The notes beneath the pieces are model-generated. The model was not told the DNA's origin. It searched no databases and was given only the letters and a program-made list of their open reading frames with translations. Shown here in pieces: positions 1 through 8,671 of a stretch of 64,000 nucleotides of DNA. The DNA is from Lactobacillus sp. S2-2 (GTDB lineage: Bacteria; Bacillota; Bacilli; Lactobacillales; Lactobacillaceae), in NCBI RefSeq assembly GCF_021698855.1, contig NZ_WWFA01000002.1:124001-188000 (forward strand). The letters run 5' to 3'. The stretch's first letter is position 1; each line of letters begins with the position of its first letter. A program made the translations under genes and the position numbers.

Positions 1-42
1 TTGTTATAAAGTTCACATACTTATTACATGGAGGCTTAAAAA

Positions 43-429
43 ATGAAAATTAATGATTATTTCACTGGATTACAACATGTTGGTATTCCATCAGAAAATT
101 TAGATAAAACAATTGCTTTTTATGAAAAAATTGGTTTTGAAAAAGCTGGTCAATTCATGAATGGTGAAAATCGTGTTGCTTTTATGAGATACGGTAATTT
201 AACTGTTGAAACTTGGGAAGGCGATCCTGTAAACAAAGAAGACGGTGCTATTAACCATTTATCAATGAATACTACTGACGTAGATGCAGCATTTAAAGCT
301 GCTAAAGAAATGGGATTAGAAGTTATCGATTCAGAAATTCAAGAATTACCATTCTGGGATAACGGTATCAGATTCTTTAATATTTATGGTCCTAACCATG
401 AAAAATTAGAATTCTGTCAAATAGTTTAA
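43..429 (+). CDS. VOC (glyoxalase/bleomycin-resistance fold) family protein
   Basis: The 128-aa protein has the size and two-module layout of a single-domain vicinal-oxygen-chelate protein. The four usual metal-ligand positions can be matched as His12 (LQHVGI), Glu56 (TVETWEG), His72 (NHLSM) and Glu123 (EKLEF), so it is probably a metal-binding enzyme. The substrate cannot be told; lactoylglutathione lyase-like and small-molecule resistance functions are both possible in this family. The start ATG follows a good GGAGG ribosome binding site. A terminator directly follows, so it is probably a single-gene unit or the end of one entering from the left. Confidence 0.85.
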   Translation: MKINDYFTGLQHVGIPSENLDKTIAFYEKIGFEKAGQFMNGENRVAFMRYGNLTVETWEGDPVNKEDGAINHLSMNTTDVDAAFKAAKEMGLEVIDSEIQELPFWDNGIRFFNIYGPNHEKLEFCQIV

Positions 430-440
430 TTATTGTAATA

Positions 441-475
441 AAAAAGGACGTGATTTTTTCACGCCTTTTTTATTT
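441..475 (+). terminator. Intrinsic terminator after the VOC gene
   Basis: A hairpin (cgtga/tcacg core extended by GG/CC around a bulged A and by A/T pairs) is followed by a T run at 466-471. It closes the transcript of the VOC gene. Confidence 0.8.
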
Positions 476-491
476 TGATAATAATCTTTAT

Positions 492-520
492 TTGCCATTT
501 ATTCTATTCTCTATTATGAT
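492..520 (+). promoter_or_regulatory. Sigma-A promoter for the small unknown gene
   Basis: TTGCCA (492-497), 17-base spacer, TATGAT (515-520). It lies after the upstream terminator and 46 bases before the next start codon. Confidence 0.65.
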
Positions 521-566
521 AGATAATCATAACGTTCATTTTTTAAATTAGGAGGTGTATTATTCT

Positions 567-890
567 ATGATTGATAAAACAAAAGAATTTTTAAGAGATA
601 ATGGATATTATTATAAAAAAACTTACATTCGTCCATTAATGACTCCTGATAATGTTTATGTGTTTAGATTTGGTAAAGATAAATTAGATAATCGAATTAT
701 TTTGAGATACGGTCACGGTTGGACTGGTAGACAAAGAATTAAAGAGATTGACCTCCGACTTCATAAGCAAAAACATCCAAGAGTATTTAAGACTGAAAAT
801 GGATTATTAAAGTATTTACAAGGCCATTTAAGTCAGCATGAAGAAAAAATAACGGAATCAAATCACGAAACTAATCATGCATCCTTATAG
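567..890 (+). CDS. Small conserved-looking protein of unknown function (107 aa)
   Basis: I do not recognise a named domain. The protein is basic and aromatic-rich in its first half (YYYKK, YVFRFGKDK, RYGHGWTGRQR), has no signal peptide or membrane segment, and ends in a charged, probably disordered tail. The start is the ATG at 567, which sits 9 bases after AGGAGG at 550-555; the GTG at 555 overlaps that site and is not the start. It has its own promoter and terminator directly upstream of prmA, so it may be a stand-alone gene. Codon use matches the neighbours. Confidence 0.7.
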   Translation: MIDKTKEFLRDNGYYYKKTYIRPLMTPDNVYVFRFGKDKLDNRIILRYGHGWTGRQRIKEIDLRLHKQKHPRVFKTENGLLKYLQGHLSQHEEKITESNHETNHASL

Positions 891-902
891 GGTGCATTTT
901 TT
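877..902 (+). terminator. Intrinsic terminator overlapping the end of the 567-890 gene
   Basis: Arms 877-884 (atgcatcc) and 890-897 (gggtgcat) pair with one G-T wobble and are followed by six T. The stop codon of the gene (888-890) lies in the loop and 3' arm. Because prmA starts only 30 bases on and no promoter is seen between, read-through may feed prmA. Confidence 0.75.
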
Positions 903-931
903 GTAAAATAATAAGGGAGAAATTATAATAA

Positions 932-1882
932 ATGGATTTAAATGAAATTTCAATTTTAACAAGTCATGAAGCAGTTGAAGCTGTTTCAAATATTTTAATG
1001 GAATTAAATGCTAGTGGATTACAAATAAAAGATAAAAATGATTATGAAGTTTTGAAAAAGGGACCTTCATGGGGTCAATATGGATTAACATCTGATGAAA
1101 CTGACTTCGATATGGATATTAATGAAGCTGTTATTAGTGCTTATTTTACTGTTGATGAAGATATTGAATCTATAATGACTAAAGTTCATGAAAAAGTGGC
1201 TGAATTATCTAACTTTGGGTTAAATCCAGGTAAAAATCAAGTAACTAAAAATTTAGTAAAAGAAGAAGATTGGTCTACATCTTGGGAAAAATATTATAAA
1301 CCTGAAAGAATAACTCGTTATTTAACGATTGTTCCAGTTTGGGAAGATTACGAAGAAATTAATTATAATGAATTGATTATTAAATTGGATCCTGGGATGG
1401 CATTTGGAACTGGTACACATCCAACTACTATTTTAGCGTTAAGGGCCTTAGAAAGTTATATGCGGGGTAATGAGACAGTCTATGATGTTGGTACTGGATC
1501 AGGTGTGTTAAGTATAGCTGCTTCTTTAATGGGAGCAAAATCAATTAGTGCATATGATTTAGATCAAATTGCAGTTAACTCTGCTGCGAAAAATATTGCT
1601 TTAAATCCTAAAGTCGACAATGTTGAAATTGCATCTAATAATTTACTAGCTGGAATTGATTCTAAAGTTGATATTGTAGTTGCAAATATTTTAGCAGAAA
1701 TTATAGAACCATTAGTTCCACAAGCTAATCATGTTTTAAATTCAGGTGGATTATTTATAACTTCTGGTATAATTGCCGATAAATTAGAAAAAATAGAACA
1801 AATATTGAATGATAATGATTTTGATATAGTAGAAGAGCTATCAATGAAAGATTGGCGTTCAATTATTGCAGTGAAAAGGTAG
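932..1882 (+). CDS. prmA: Ribosomal protein L11 methyltransferase
   Basis: PrmA trimethylates ribosomal protein L11 using S-adenosylmethionine. The 316-aa length is normal for the family. The N-terminal substrate-recognition domain is followed by the hallmark DPGMAFGTGTHPTT (residues 153-166), the AdoMet motif I YDVGTGSGVLS (184-194) and the VANILAEI motif near 253. The ATG at 932 is the only usable start because a TAA precedes it in frame; AGGGAGA lies 11 bases upstream. rsmE follows 8 bases after the stop, giving a translation-modification pair that continues into rel. Confidence 0.96.
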   Translation: MDLNEISILTSHEAVEAVSNILMELNASGLQIKDKNDYEVLKKGPSWGQYGLTSDETDFDMDINEAVISAYFTVDEDIESIMTKVHEKVAELSNFGLNPGKNQVTKNLVKEEDWSTSWEKYYKPERITRYLTIVPVWEDYEEINYNELIIKLDPGMAFGTGTHPTTILALRALESYMRGNETVYDVGTGSGVLSIAASLMGAKSISAYDLDQIAVNSAAKNIALNPKVDNVEIASNNLLAGIDSKVDIVVANILAEIIEPLVPQANHVLNSGGLFITSGIIADKLEKIEQILNDNDFDIVEELSMKDWRSIIAVKR

Positions 1883-1890
1883 GATAAATT

Positions 1891-2628
1891 GTGCAACATT
1901 ATTTTTTAAATCAAGAAATTAAAATAGATGAAATCATATCAATTGATAGTAAAGATATTAAAAATCATTGGTTGAAAGTATTACGAGCTGAAGAAGGAGA
2001 TCAAGCGGAATTTGTTTCCAATAATCAAGATGTTTATGTAGGTGAATTGGTTTCTACTGAAAATGCTGAAATTAAAATAATTAAAAAAATTCATAATAAA
2101 GTGGAATTGCCAGTAGAAGTCTCTATTGCTTGTGGAATTCCTAAAAATGGAAAAGCAGAACTTATTGTGCAAAAAGCAACTGAATTGGGTGCTAAGGAAA
2201 TTATTTTTGTCGATACTGATTGGTCAATTGGTAAATGGAAACAAAAAGCAGATAAAAAAATAGAAAGATTACAGAAAATAGCACAAGGTGCAGCTGAACA
2301 ATCACATCGTAATATAATTCCTAAGGTATTATATTACAGTTCAATTAATTATTTGATTGATTACCCTGCGGATATTAAATTAATTGCTTATGAAGAATCT
2401 GCAAAGGAAAATGAAACTAGTAATTTAGTAAAAAATTTAAATCAATTGCATAATAAAAATAAAATTCTGGGATTATTTGGTCCTGAAGGTGGAATTTCTC
2501 CTAACGAAATAAAAAAGTTATCTGAAAATGACTTTCAGTTAGCTGGATTAGGGCCAAGAATTCTAAGGGCAGAAACGGCACCGTTATACTTTTTAAGCGC
2601 AGTTTCTGTTATAAAAGAACTAAATTAA
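1891..2628 (+). CDS. rsmE: 16S rRNA (uracil(1498)-N(3))-methyltransferase
   Basis: RsmE methylates U1498 of 16S rRNA in the 30S subunit. The 245-aa protein shows the PUA-like N-terminus (MQHYFL, HWLKVLR) and the SPOUT/trefoil-knot AdoMet site: LGLFGPEGGISPNEI (193-207) and LGPRILRAETAPLYFLSAV (220-238). Translation starts at a GTG (1891), the expected position for the family's MQ-x-Y/H-F beginning. It lies between prmA and rel in one operon. Confidence 0.95.
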   Translation: MQHYFLNQEIKIDEIISIDSKDIKNHWLKVLRAEEGDQAEFVSNNQDVYVGELVSTENAEIKIIKKIHNKVELPVEVSIACGIPKNGKAELIVQKATELGAKEIIFVDTDWSIGKWKQKADKKIERLQKIAQGAAEQSHRNIIPKVLYYSSINYLIDYPADIKLIAYEESAKENETSNLVKNLNQLHNKNKILGLFGPEGGISPNEIKKLSENDFQLAGLGPRILRAETAPLYFLSAVSVIKELN

Positions 2629-2652
2629 TTTATCGAAAAGAGATGATTTTTA

Positions 2653-4881
2653 ATGTCTAGTCTTAAATCTTGGAATCTAGATGAAATTATTGGTGCAATT
2701 TCTGAATATATGAATAAAGATCAGGTTAAGCTGGTAAAAAGGGCTTATGAATATGCATCAAAAGCGCATGAAGGACAGTATCGTCAGTCTGGGGAACTTT
2801 ATATTACACATCCAACGGAAGTTGCTGGTATTTTAGCTGGATTAAATATGGATGCAGAAACTATTAGTGCGGGTTTTTTACATGATGTTGTTGAAGATAC
2901 TGATAGTACTCTAGAAGATATTCAATCAGAATTTGGTAATGATGTTGCTTTAATTGTTGATGGCGTTACTAAACTAGGAAAAATTAAATATAAATCAAGT
3001 GTAGAGCAATTGGCTGAAAATCATCGAAAACTATTATTAGCAATGTGTAAAGATATCAGAGTAATGATCGTCAAATTAGCTGATCGACTTCATAATATGC
3101 ATACTTTAGATTCTGTACCAGAAGAGAAAAAAAGAAGAATTGCAAAAGAAACTTTGGAAATTTATGCACCAATCGCTAATCGTTTAGGTATTGGTACAAT
3201 TAAATGGGAACTAGAGGATTTATCTTTACGCTACATTAATCCTCAACAATATTATCGTGTTGTTAATTTAATGAATTCTAAAAGACAAGAAAGAGTTATT
3301 TATGTTCAAGAAGCAATTGATGAAATAAAAAAAGCAACGTCATCATTAGGTATTAAAGGTGAAATTTACGGAAGACCTAAGCATTTATATTCAGTTTATA
3401 AAAAAATGCATGATCAACATAAACAATTTAGTCAAGTTTATGATTTATTTGCGGTTAGAGTAATTGTTGATTCAGTAAAAGATTGTTATGCAGTTTTAGG
3501 AGCAGTTCATACTAAATGGAGGCCAATGCCTGGAAGATTTAAAGACTATATAGCAATGCCAAAGGCTAATATGTATCAATCTTTGCATACAACTGTAATT
3601 GGACCAGAAGGCAAATTATTAGAAATTCAAATCAGAACAAAGCAAATGCATCAAATTGCTGAATATGGGGTTGCAGCTCATTGGGCTTATAAAGAAGGAA
3701 TCGACTCACAAGAAGAGGTTCAAAGAGAAAATATCCAATTAAATTGGTTCAAGAAAATTATTGAAATTCAAGAAGAGTCTGAAGACGCTTCTGATTTTAT
3801 GGATAGTGTAAAAGTTGATTTATTTGGTGATAATGTTTATGCATTTACACCTAGTGGAGATGTATTAGAATTACCTAAAGGTTCTTGTCCAATTGATATG
3901 GCCTATTCTATTCATACAGATGTAGGTAATAAAACAACAGGAGCAAAAGTTAATGGTAAGATTGTTCCATTAGATTATCGAATTAGTAACGGGGATATAG
4001 TTGACATTATTACATCGAATAAATCAACCGGCCCTGGTAAAAATTGGACTGAATTTGTAAAAACTAAACGTGCTAGACATAAAATTAAGCAATTCTTCAA
4101 ACAAAGAGATCGTGATAAAAATGTAATTGCTGGTAAGGAAATAATTGAAAAAGCGATTAAAGATGAAGGTTATAATCCAACTGATGTTTTAACAAATGAT
4201 AATATTGATCGTGTAGTTAGTGAAATGAAATTCACTTCTGAGGCGGATCTATTTGCTGCACTGGGATTTGGTGATATTCAACCACAAGGCATTTTAAATC
4301 GATTAACAAATAATTTAAGATTAGCAGCAGAAGAAGAAAAACAATTAGCAACTGAAAAAGCTCTTTTAGAAAATCATGAAAAAATTTCAAATGATAAATC
4401 TGATGATAGAACAAATGATGGGCCTCAAGATAATATTATTATTGAAGGTGTAGATAATCTTTTAGTTAGATTAAGTCATTGTTGTTCTCCAATTCCTGGG
4501 GATGATATTTCTGGTTATATCACAAAAGGACGAGGAGTATCTATTCATCGCTCAGATTGTCCTAATATGTTACAAGATATTAATTATCAAAATCGTTCAA
4601 TCAATGTTCACTGGAATAACAATCTTAAAAATAGTAATACTATGTATGATGCATTTTTAAAAATTGATGGATATAATCGTAATGGGTTATTAAATGATGT
4701 TCTAAAAAAATTAAACAGTATTTCAAGGAATTTAAATTCAGTTGAAGGAAAGGTTGACCATAATAAAATGGTTTCGATTTCACTTTCAATTGGTGTTAGA
4801 AATACTGCACAATTAAATCGTGTTATTGATGCGATTAAAACTTTACCAGATGTTTACGTAGTCGAAAGACCATTCAGATAG
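2653..4881 (+). CDS. rel: Bifunctional (p)ppGpp synthetase/hydrolase Rel
   Basis: This 742-aa protein makes and degrades the alarmone (p)ppGpp in the stringent response on the ribosome. Domains in order: HD hydrolase with Arg44, His53 and the His77-Asp78 pair (LHDVVEDT), synthetase domain around 240-350 (YDLFAVRVIV, GRFKDYIAMPKANMYQSLH), TGS around 390-455, zinc-finger-like CC region (LSHCCSPIPGDDISGY), and a C-terminal ACT domain. Hydrolase and synthetase motifs both look intact, so it should be bifunctional, as usual for the single long RSH of Firmicutes. dtd follows after 8 bases. Confidence 0.97.
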   Translation: MSSLKSWNLDEIIGAISEYMNKDQVKLVKRAYEYASKAHEGQYRQSGELYITHPTEVAGILAGLNMDAETISAGFLHDVVEDTDSTLEDIQSEFGNDVALIVDGVTKLGKIKYKSSVEQLAENHRKLLLAMCKDIRVMIVKLADRLHNMHTLDSVPEEKKRRIAKETLEIYAPIANRLGIGTIKWELEDLSLRYINPQQYYRVVNLMNSKRQERVIYVQEAIDEIKKATSSLGIKGEIYGRPKHLYSVYKKMHDQHKQFSQVYDLFAVRVIVDSVKDCYAVLGAVHTKWRPMPGRFKDYIAMPKANMYQSLHTTVIGPEGKLLEIQIRTKQMHQIAEYGVAAHWAYKEGIDSQEEVQRENIQLNWFKKIIEIQEESEDASDFMDSVKVDLFGDNVYAFTPSGDVLELPKGSCPIDMAYSIHTDVGNKTTGAKVNGKIVPLDYRISNGDIVDIITSNKSTGPGKNWTEFVKTKRARHKIKQFFKQRDRDKNVIAGKEIIEKAIKDEGYNPTDVLTNDNIDRVVSEMKFTSEADLFAALGFGDIQPQGILNRLTNNLRLAAEEEKQLATEKALLENHEKISNDKSDDRTNDGPQDNIIIEGVDNLLVRLSHCCSPIPGDDISGYITKGRGVSIHRSDCPNMLQDINYQNRSINVHWNNNLKNSNTMYDAFLKIDGYNRNGLLNDVLKKLNSISRNLNSVEGKVDHNKMVSISLSIGVRNTAQLNRVIDAIKTLPDVYVVERPFR

Positions 4882-4889
4882 GATTAAAT

Positions 4890-5327
4890 ATGAAAATTAT
4901 TTTACAAAGAGTTAATCAAGCAAGTGTTTCTATTGATAATGAAATTAAATCTGAAATAAATAAAGGGTATTTGTTATTTGTTGGAGTTGAAGATGGTGAT
5001 GGAACTCAACAAATTGATTATTTAACTCATAAGATTAGTAATTTGAGGATTTTTGAAAATGAATTAGGGAAAATGAATTTAAATATCAGTCAAGTTGATG
5101 GTGACATATTGTCTATTTCTCAATTTACTTTAATGGCTGATACTAAAAAAGGAAATCGACCAGCTTTTGTAAAAGCAGGAAATCCTAAAGTTGCTAAACA
5201 AGTTTATTTAGATTTTAATCAAAAATTAAGAGAAAATAATTTAATTGTTAAAGAAGGAATTTTTGGGGCAGATATGAAAGTTTCTTTAGAAAATAATGGA
5301 CCTGCAACTTTTATATTAGAAAAGTAA
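4890..5327 (+). CDS. dtd: D-aminoacyl-tRNA deacylase
   Basis: Dtd removes D-amino acids (and glycine from tRNA-Ala) mischarged on tRNA. The 145-aa length is standard. The active-site SQFTL motif is at 77-81 followed by GNRPAF. The cross-subunit motif is NGPAT (136-140), with Ala in place of the more usual Val of NGPVT, a mild substitution. rel-dtd adjacency is conserved across Bacilli and supports the call. Confidence 0.95.
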   Translation: MKIILQRVNQASVSIDNEIKSEINKGYLLFVGVEDGDGTQQIDYLTHKISNLRIFENELGKMNLNISQVDGDILSISQFTLMADTKKGNRPAFVKAGNPKVAKQVYLDFNQKLRENNLIVKEGIFGADMKVSLENNGPATFILEK

Positions 5328-5336
5328 GGAGAAAGT

Positions 5337-5972
5337 ATGGATTTTGATAATATGATTTGGGATTTTGATGGAACATTATTCAATACCTATCCGCAAATGG
5401 TTTCTGCATTTGTTAAAGCATTACAAAAAATGAAAATTGATGATGTTGATATTGATCCAGATGAAATTTATGAACAAATGCGAATTCATTCTCTTGGTAG
5501 TGCAATTAATCTTTTCGCAGCTAGATTAGGATTGGATGAAAGTAAGTTAAAATATAATTATCAACAATATGAAGTGGATTTGGTTCAATTATCAAAACCA
5601 TTTGATGATATAGAGGATATTTTAAAACAAACTGTAGATAATGATGGTAAAAATATGTTATTAACTCATCGAAATCATACAGCAATTAATTTATTGGAAA
5701 AATTTGAATTAGATAAGTATTTTACTGACTATGTTACAAGTAATGATAATTTTAAAAGAAAACCGGATCCAGAGTCACTTAACTATTTAGTGAAATATAA
5801 TCAACTTGATCGTTATAAAACCGTTATGGTTGGTGATCGATTATTGGATGTACGTGCAGGAGAAAATGCAAGTACTGAAACTATTTTATTTGATCCTGAT
5901 TATTTAATCGAAGTAACGGGGAATCCAGATTTAATAATTCATAAATTTGACGAAATAAAAAACAAAAAATAA
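5337..5972 (+). CDS. HAD-superfamily hydrolase (phosphatase-like)
   Basis: The 211-aa protein has the HAD nucleophile motif DFDGTLFNT (Asp9, Asp11), motif II Thr (LLTHRN), motif III Lys (FKRKPDPESL) and motif IV MVGDRLLDVRAG. The helical insertion after motif I fits a subclass I cap, as in phosphoglycolate phosphatase-like and PgmB/Gph-like enzymes. The physiological substrate cannot be inferred. It has a good AAGGAG site and follows dtd after 9 bases, so it belongs to the rel-dtd transcript. Confidence 0.85.
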   Translation: MDFDNMIWDFDGTLFNTYPQMVSAFVKALQKMKIDDVDIDPDEIYEQMRIHSLGSAINLFAARLGLDESKLKYNYQQYEVDLVQLSKPFDDIEDILKQTVDNDGKNMLLTHRNHTAINLLEKFELDKYFTDYVTSNDNFKRKPDPESLNYLVKYNQLDRYKTVMVGDRLLDVRAGENASTETILFDPDYLIEVTGNPDLIIHKFDEIKNKK

Positions 5973-5992
5973 AAAATATGAGGGACATTATT

Positions 5993-7798
5993 ATGGACTT
6001 TACTTATCAAAATGAAAATATAATTAATTTATTAGGGAAAAATTCTAATCAACTTGTAATTCCAAGATATCAAAGAGATTATAGTTGGAGTGAAGATCAA
6101 GCAAAAACTTTGTTGTTAGATATTATAAAATCAATTAACTTTGAAGAAAATAAAGAAATGAAAGCTTCTTCTTATTTTTTTGGAACAATTTTATTAAAGG
6201 GAGATCTTAATGAAAGGAATTCTTATTTTGAAATAATAGATGGTCAGCAAAGAATAACCACAATATATATATTACTTGTAGCACTAAAAGAAGCTTTATT
6301 CAGTATAGATACTGAATAAAGCAAAAATTTTATAAATAGTATTTATGAAAAAAATTTAATGTATACAGATAAAGATTTTAAATTGAAAAAATCATTAAAA
6401 ATTGAAACATCTAATGATTTTTTCAATAAATATCTGTATGGGGATAGAGAAAAACAAAAAATTTGTAATTCAACTGATAAATCTATTGATGATGTTTTTA
6501 CTTTTTTTGAAGATGTTTTTAAAAAAGAAAATATTAGTTCTTATTTTAATGAGAACATTGATTACTTTGATATATTACATATAATATATGAACAAATTTC
6601 AAATTTTATTATTGGTATATTATCAACAAATAGTGATGAAGATGCTACTTCAATTTTTGAATCACTAAATTCTAAAGGGAAACCATTAGATCAATCTGAT
6701 TTGATAAAAAATAAAATTTTTTCTGAGTTAATAGAAAAAGAGCCATTGGATAAAGCAAAAAATTGTTGGAATGAAATAAAGAAAAATTTAGAAACAAAAA
6801 CTGTGAACGATAATAATTTTCCTTTTACAGACTTAGATGATTTTATAAATATATATTGGAAGGAAAATATAGATAATACGTCTACAAATAAAATATATGC
6901 TAATTTTAAATCAAAAATTGAAAATAAAGAAATTACTTCTGAAGAATTTTTAGAAGATTTGCGTGTTTATTCAAAAGAATTTGGAATAATATATGGTGAT
7001 AAAAGTAATTTTCATTTTTCAAAAGAACATTGGTCTGAAATTAAGAATTATATAAATCTATTAGTAGATGACTTGAAAATAAAACAGACTTATCCTATAT
7101 TATTACAAATAATGCACTGTTATAATCTTAATTTAATAAAAGAAAAAACAATTATAAAAAATTTAAAATACATGGCAAATTTTCACATTATTTATAACGA
7201 TATATTAAATGGTAAAGGAAATATGCTCCATTATGATAAACATGCTAGGATATTAAGAAAAATATTAATGAACAAAGGATCTGATTTTAATGAAAGTAAG
7301 TCACAAATAATTTCAGATAAGTTAAAAGATATGAGAAAAGAGCTTAGTGGATTATTACCAAAAGAAAAAATTGCATTTAACAATGCTTTAGAACAATATT
7401 GTAATGATGAAAATTTAAGTTATACAAATAAAATTGATACTAAGAATCAAAAGAAAATAAATAATAAAACTAGAAATATTTTAAATAATTATTCTATTTT
7501 AGTAAATAACAATGTTAGTGAAGGAACTAATATTGAACATATTTATTTAGATTCTGCTACTGATGACATAACACATTCAATTGGGAATTTAATAATTTTA
7601 AGTATTGAGGATAACTCAAAATTATCTAATAAAAGAATAAGTGAAAAAAAAGCATATTACGAAAAAATTACTAATAATAATGATGTATCAAAATTAGTAC
7701 ATTCTGGCTTTTTTGATGAAAATAATAAAGATATAGAAATAAAAAATAGAAAAAAATATATGTTTGAAGAAATATATAATTCTATAAAAAATGGATAA
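5993..7798 (+). pseudogene. DUF262/DUF1524 (GmrSD-like) gene interrupted by one in-frame stop
   Basis: Two open stretches, 5993-6319 and 6320-7798, are in the same reading frame and separated only by TAA at 6317-6319. The 5' part holds the DUF262 hallmarks IPRYQRDYSW (residues 23-32) and IIDGQQR (81-87). The 3' part ends with the DUF1524 pattern IEHIYLDSA...IGNLIILSIEDNSKLSNKR. The intact protein would be about 600 aa. In GmrSD-type type IV restriction systems such proteins cleave modified phage DNA; that role is inferred from the family only. The start is the ATG at 5993 (GAGGG upstream). The 3' part could restart at ATG 6359 but would lack the DGQQR nucleotide site. AT content and ATA codon use look higher than in the flanking genes, consistent with acquired DNA. 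Confidence 0.8.
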
Positions 7799-7865
7799 AT
7801 AAAAAACACTAATTTAGATGTAGTGTTATAAAAAAGTTAGACAATTTAATTAAGCTATATTTAAG

Positions 7866-7903
7866 GGCTTATTTCGAAATTAAAACGGAATAAGTCTTTT
7901 TTT
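7866..7903 (+). terminator. Strong hairpin with T run inside the IS remnant end
   Basis: Arms ggcttatttcg (7866-7876) and cggaataagtc (7886-7896) form 11 pairs with two wobbles, followed by seven T. It lies within the end of the IS remnant and would stop transcripts coming from the DUF262 gene. Such end hairpins are common in this IS group. Confidence 0.7.
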
Positions 7904-7904
7904 G

Positions 7905-8260
7905 TTACCTGAAAGTCTTTCACTGTTAGACCATAATACATAATTTTTCATATCTTCTTTAATTTAGCTAAAGAATCTAAATATCATAGTCGATATTCCA
8001 TTGTTTTATGTTTTATAATGAAATTCTTGATCTAAATGAATAATAATTTTTTTAGATTCTTTATTTTCTTTTTGGTTGCTATTAACATTATTCTAATTAA
8101 TTCAAATGTTTCATTATTATCTACTACTAATGAAATTATTTCTTTAGATGTTTGGTTTATAACTATTGAACTATAAGCGCTCTTGTTATTACTTAATTTT
8201 ATTACATTATATCTTGAATAAATTTTAGTTTTTAATCTCATCATTACGTAACTTAACCCA
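7905..8260 (-). pseudogene. Remnant of IS3-family transposase orfB
   Basis: On the minus strand, one frame at 8244-8008 reads like the middle of an IS150-type OrfB: SSIVINQTSKEIISL...NETFELIRIML, then IHLDQEFHYKT, which matches the second-Asp motif HSDQGWHY of the DDE catalytic triad with two changes. Further on, other frames give pieces resembling the end of the family (KLKEDMKNYV). Several frameshifts and the missing N-terminal half make it non-functional. Confidence 0.65.
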
Positions 8261-8307
8261 AATTATTCTGTAACTTTAGGTGTCAAAACTATTTGTATAT
8301 ATTATTT

Positions 8308-8604
8308 TTATTTTTTATCTATTTGACTTGAATTAATATTAAATTTAATTGCTACCAAGTGAGCACTACTTTCATGAGTTTTATAGTAGTTTACCATATT
8401 AAATTTGAAATCTTCTGAATATCTTCTGTGAGTTTTTCTTACTTCTAATCCGTTTGGTTCTTTAGCTTCATAAATATCTATCCAATGAGATAGTGTGGTC
8501 TTGGATTTAATATTATATTTTTTAGCTGTTTCCTTTAAGGAAACAGTATTATTTAAATAGTATTTGATTGCTTCAATCTTTTTATCCTTATTAAATTTAG
8601 TCAT
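8308..8604 (-). pseudogene. Truncated IS3-family transposase orfA
   Basis: The 98-aa frame carries two helix-turn-helix units typical of IS150-type OrfA: SLKETAKKYNIKSKTTLSHWI (about residues 22-42) and a second one near SAHLVAIKFNINSSQI, which is cut short by a stop just before the usual trailing WxRxY. The start ATG lies directly behind the terminal hairpin at the element's end. Without OrfB it cannot transpose; it could at most bind element ends. Confidence 0.7.
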
Positions 8605-8611
8605 AAAAATG

Positions 8612-8652
8612 CCCCATAAAAATTAGATTTTTGTTTAACTTTTATGGGGCAC
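8612..8652. repeat. Terminal inverted repeat / leader hairpin of the IS remnant
   Basis: tgccccataaaa (8612-8623) and its exact reverse complement ttttatggggca (8640-8651) form a 12-bp hairpin across the element end, just ahead of the orfA start on the minus strand. Confidence 0.7.
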
Positions 8653-8671
8653 TTCATTAATTAGTGATTTT

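Larger units (their letters stand above)
7822..8652 (-). mobile_element. Decayed IS3-family (IS150-like) insertion sequence
   Basis: The element reads right to left. Its ends are imperfect inverted repeats: the right-hand end, read as reverse complement, begins gtgccccataaaagttaaac, and the left-hand end is gtgttataaaaaagttagac; over 22 positions I count 16 identities. Inside lie a truncated orfA and an orfB reduced to its last part with frameshifts. At about 830 bp it is much shorter than a full IS150-type element (about 1.4 kb), so part of orfB is deleted. It sits just behind the broken DUF262 gene and just past the end of the amidase gene. A clear target-site duplication was not found. Confidence 0.75.

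Noticed and set aside
136-5300. dtd NGPAT (instead of NGPVT) as a sign of an inactive enzyme
   Set aside because: The change is conservative and the SQFTL motif and length are normal, so loss of function is not supported.
6402-6584. Small frame inside the DUF262 3' part
   Set aside because: It is in another frame of a recognisable DUF262 gene and shows only low-complexity hydrophobic residues.
7805-7827. Hairpin aacacta/tagtgtt behind the DUF262 gene as a plus-strand terminator
   Set aside because: No T run follows on the plus strand; it overlaps the IS end. It could stop minus-strand transcription from the IS, but this is of little weight.
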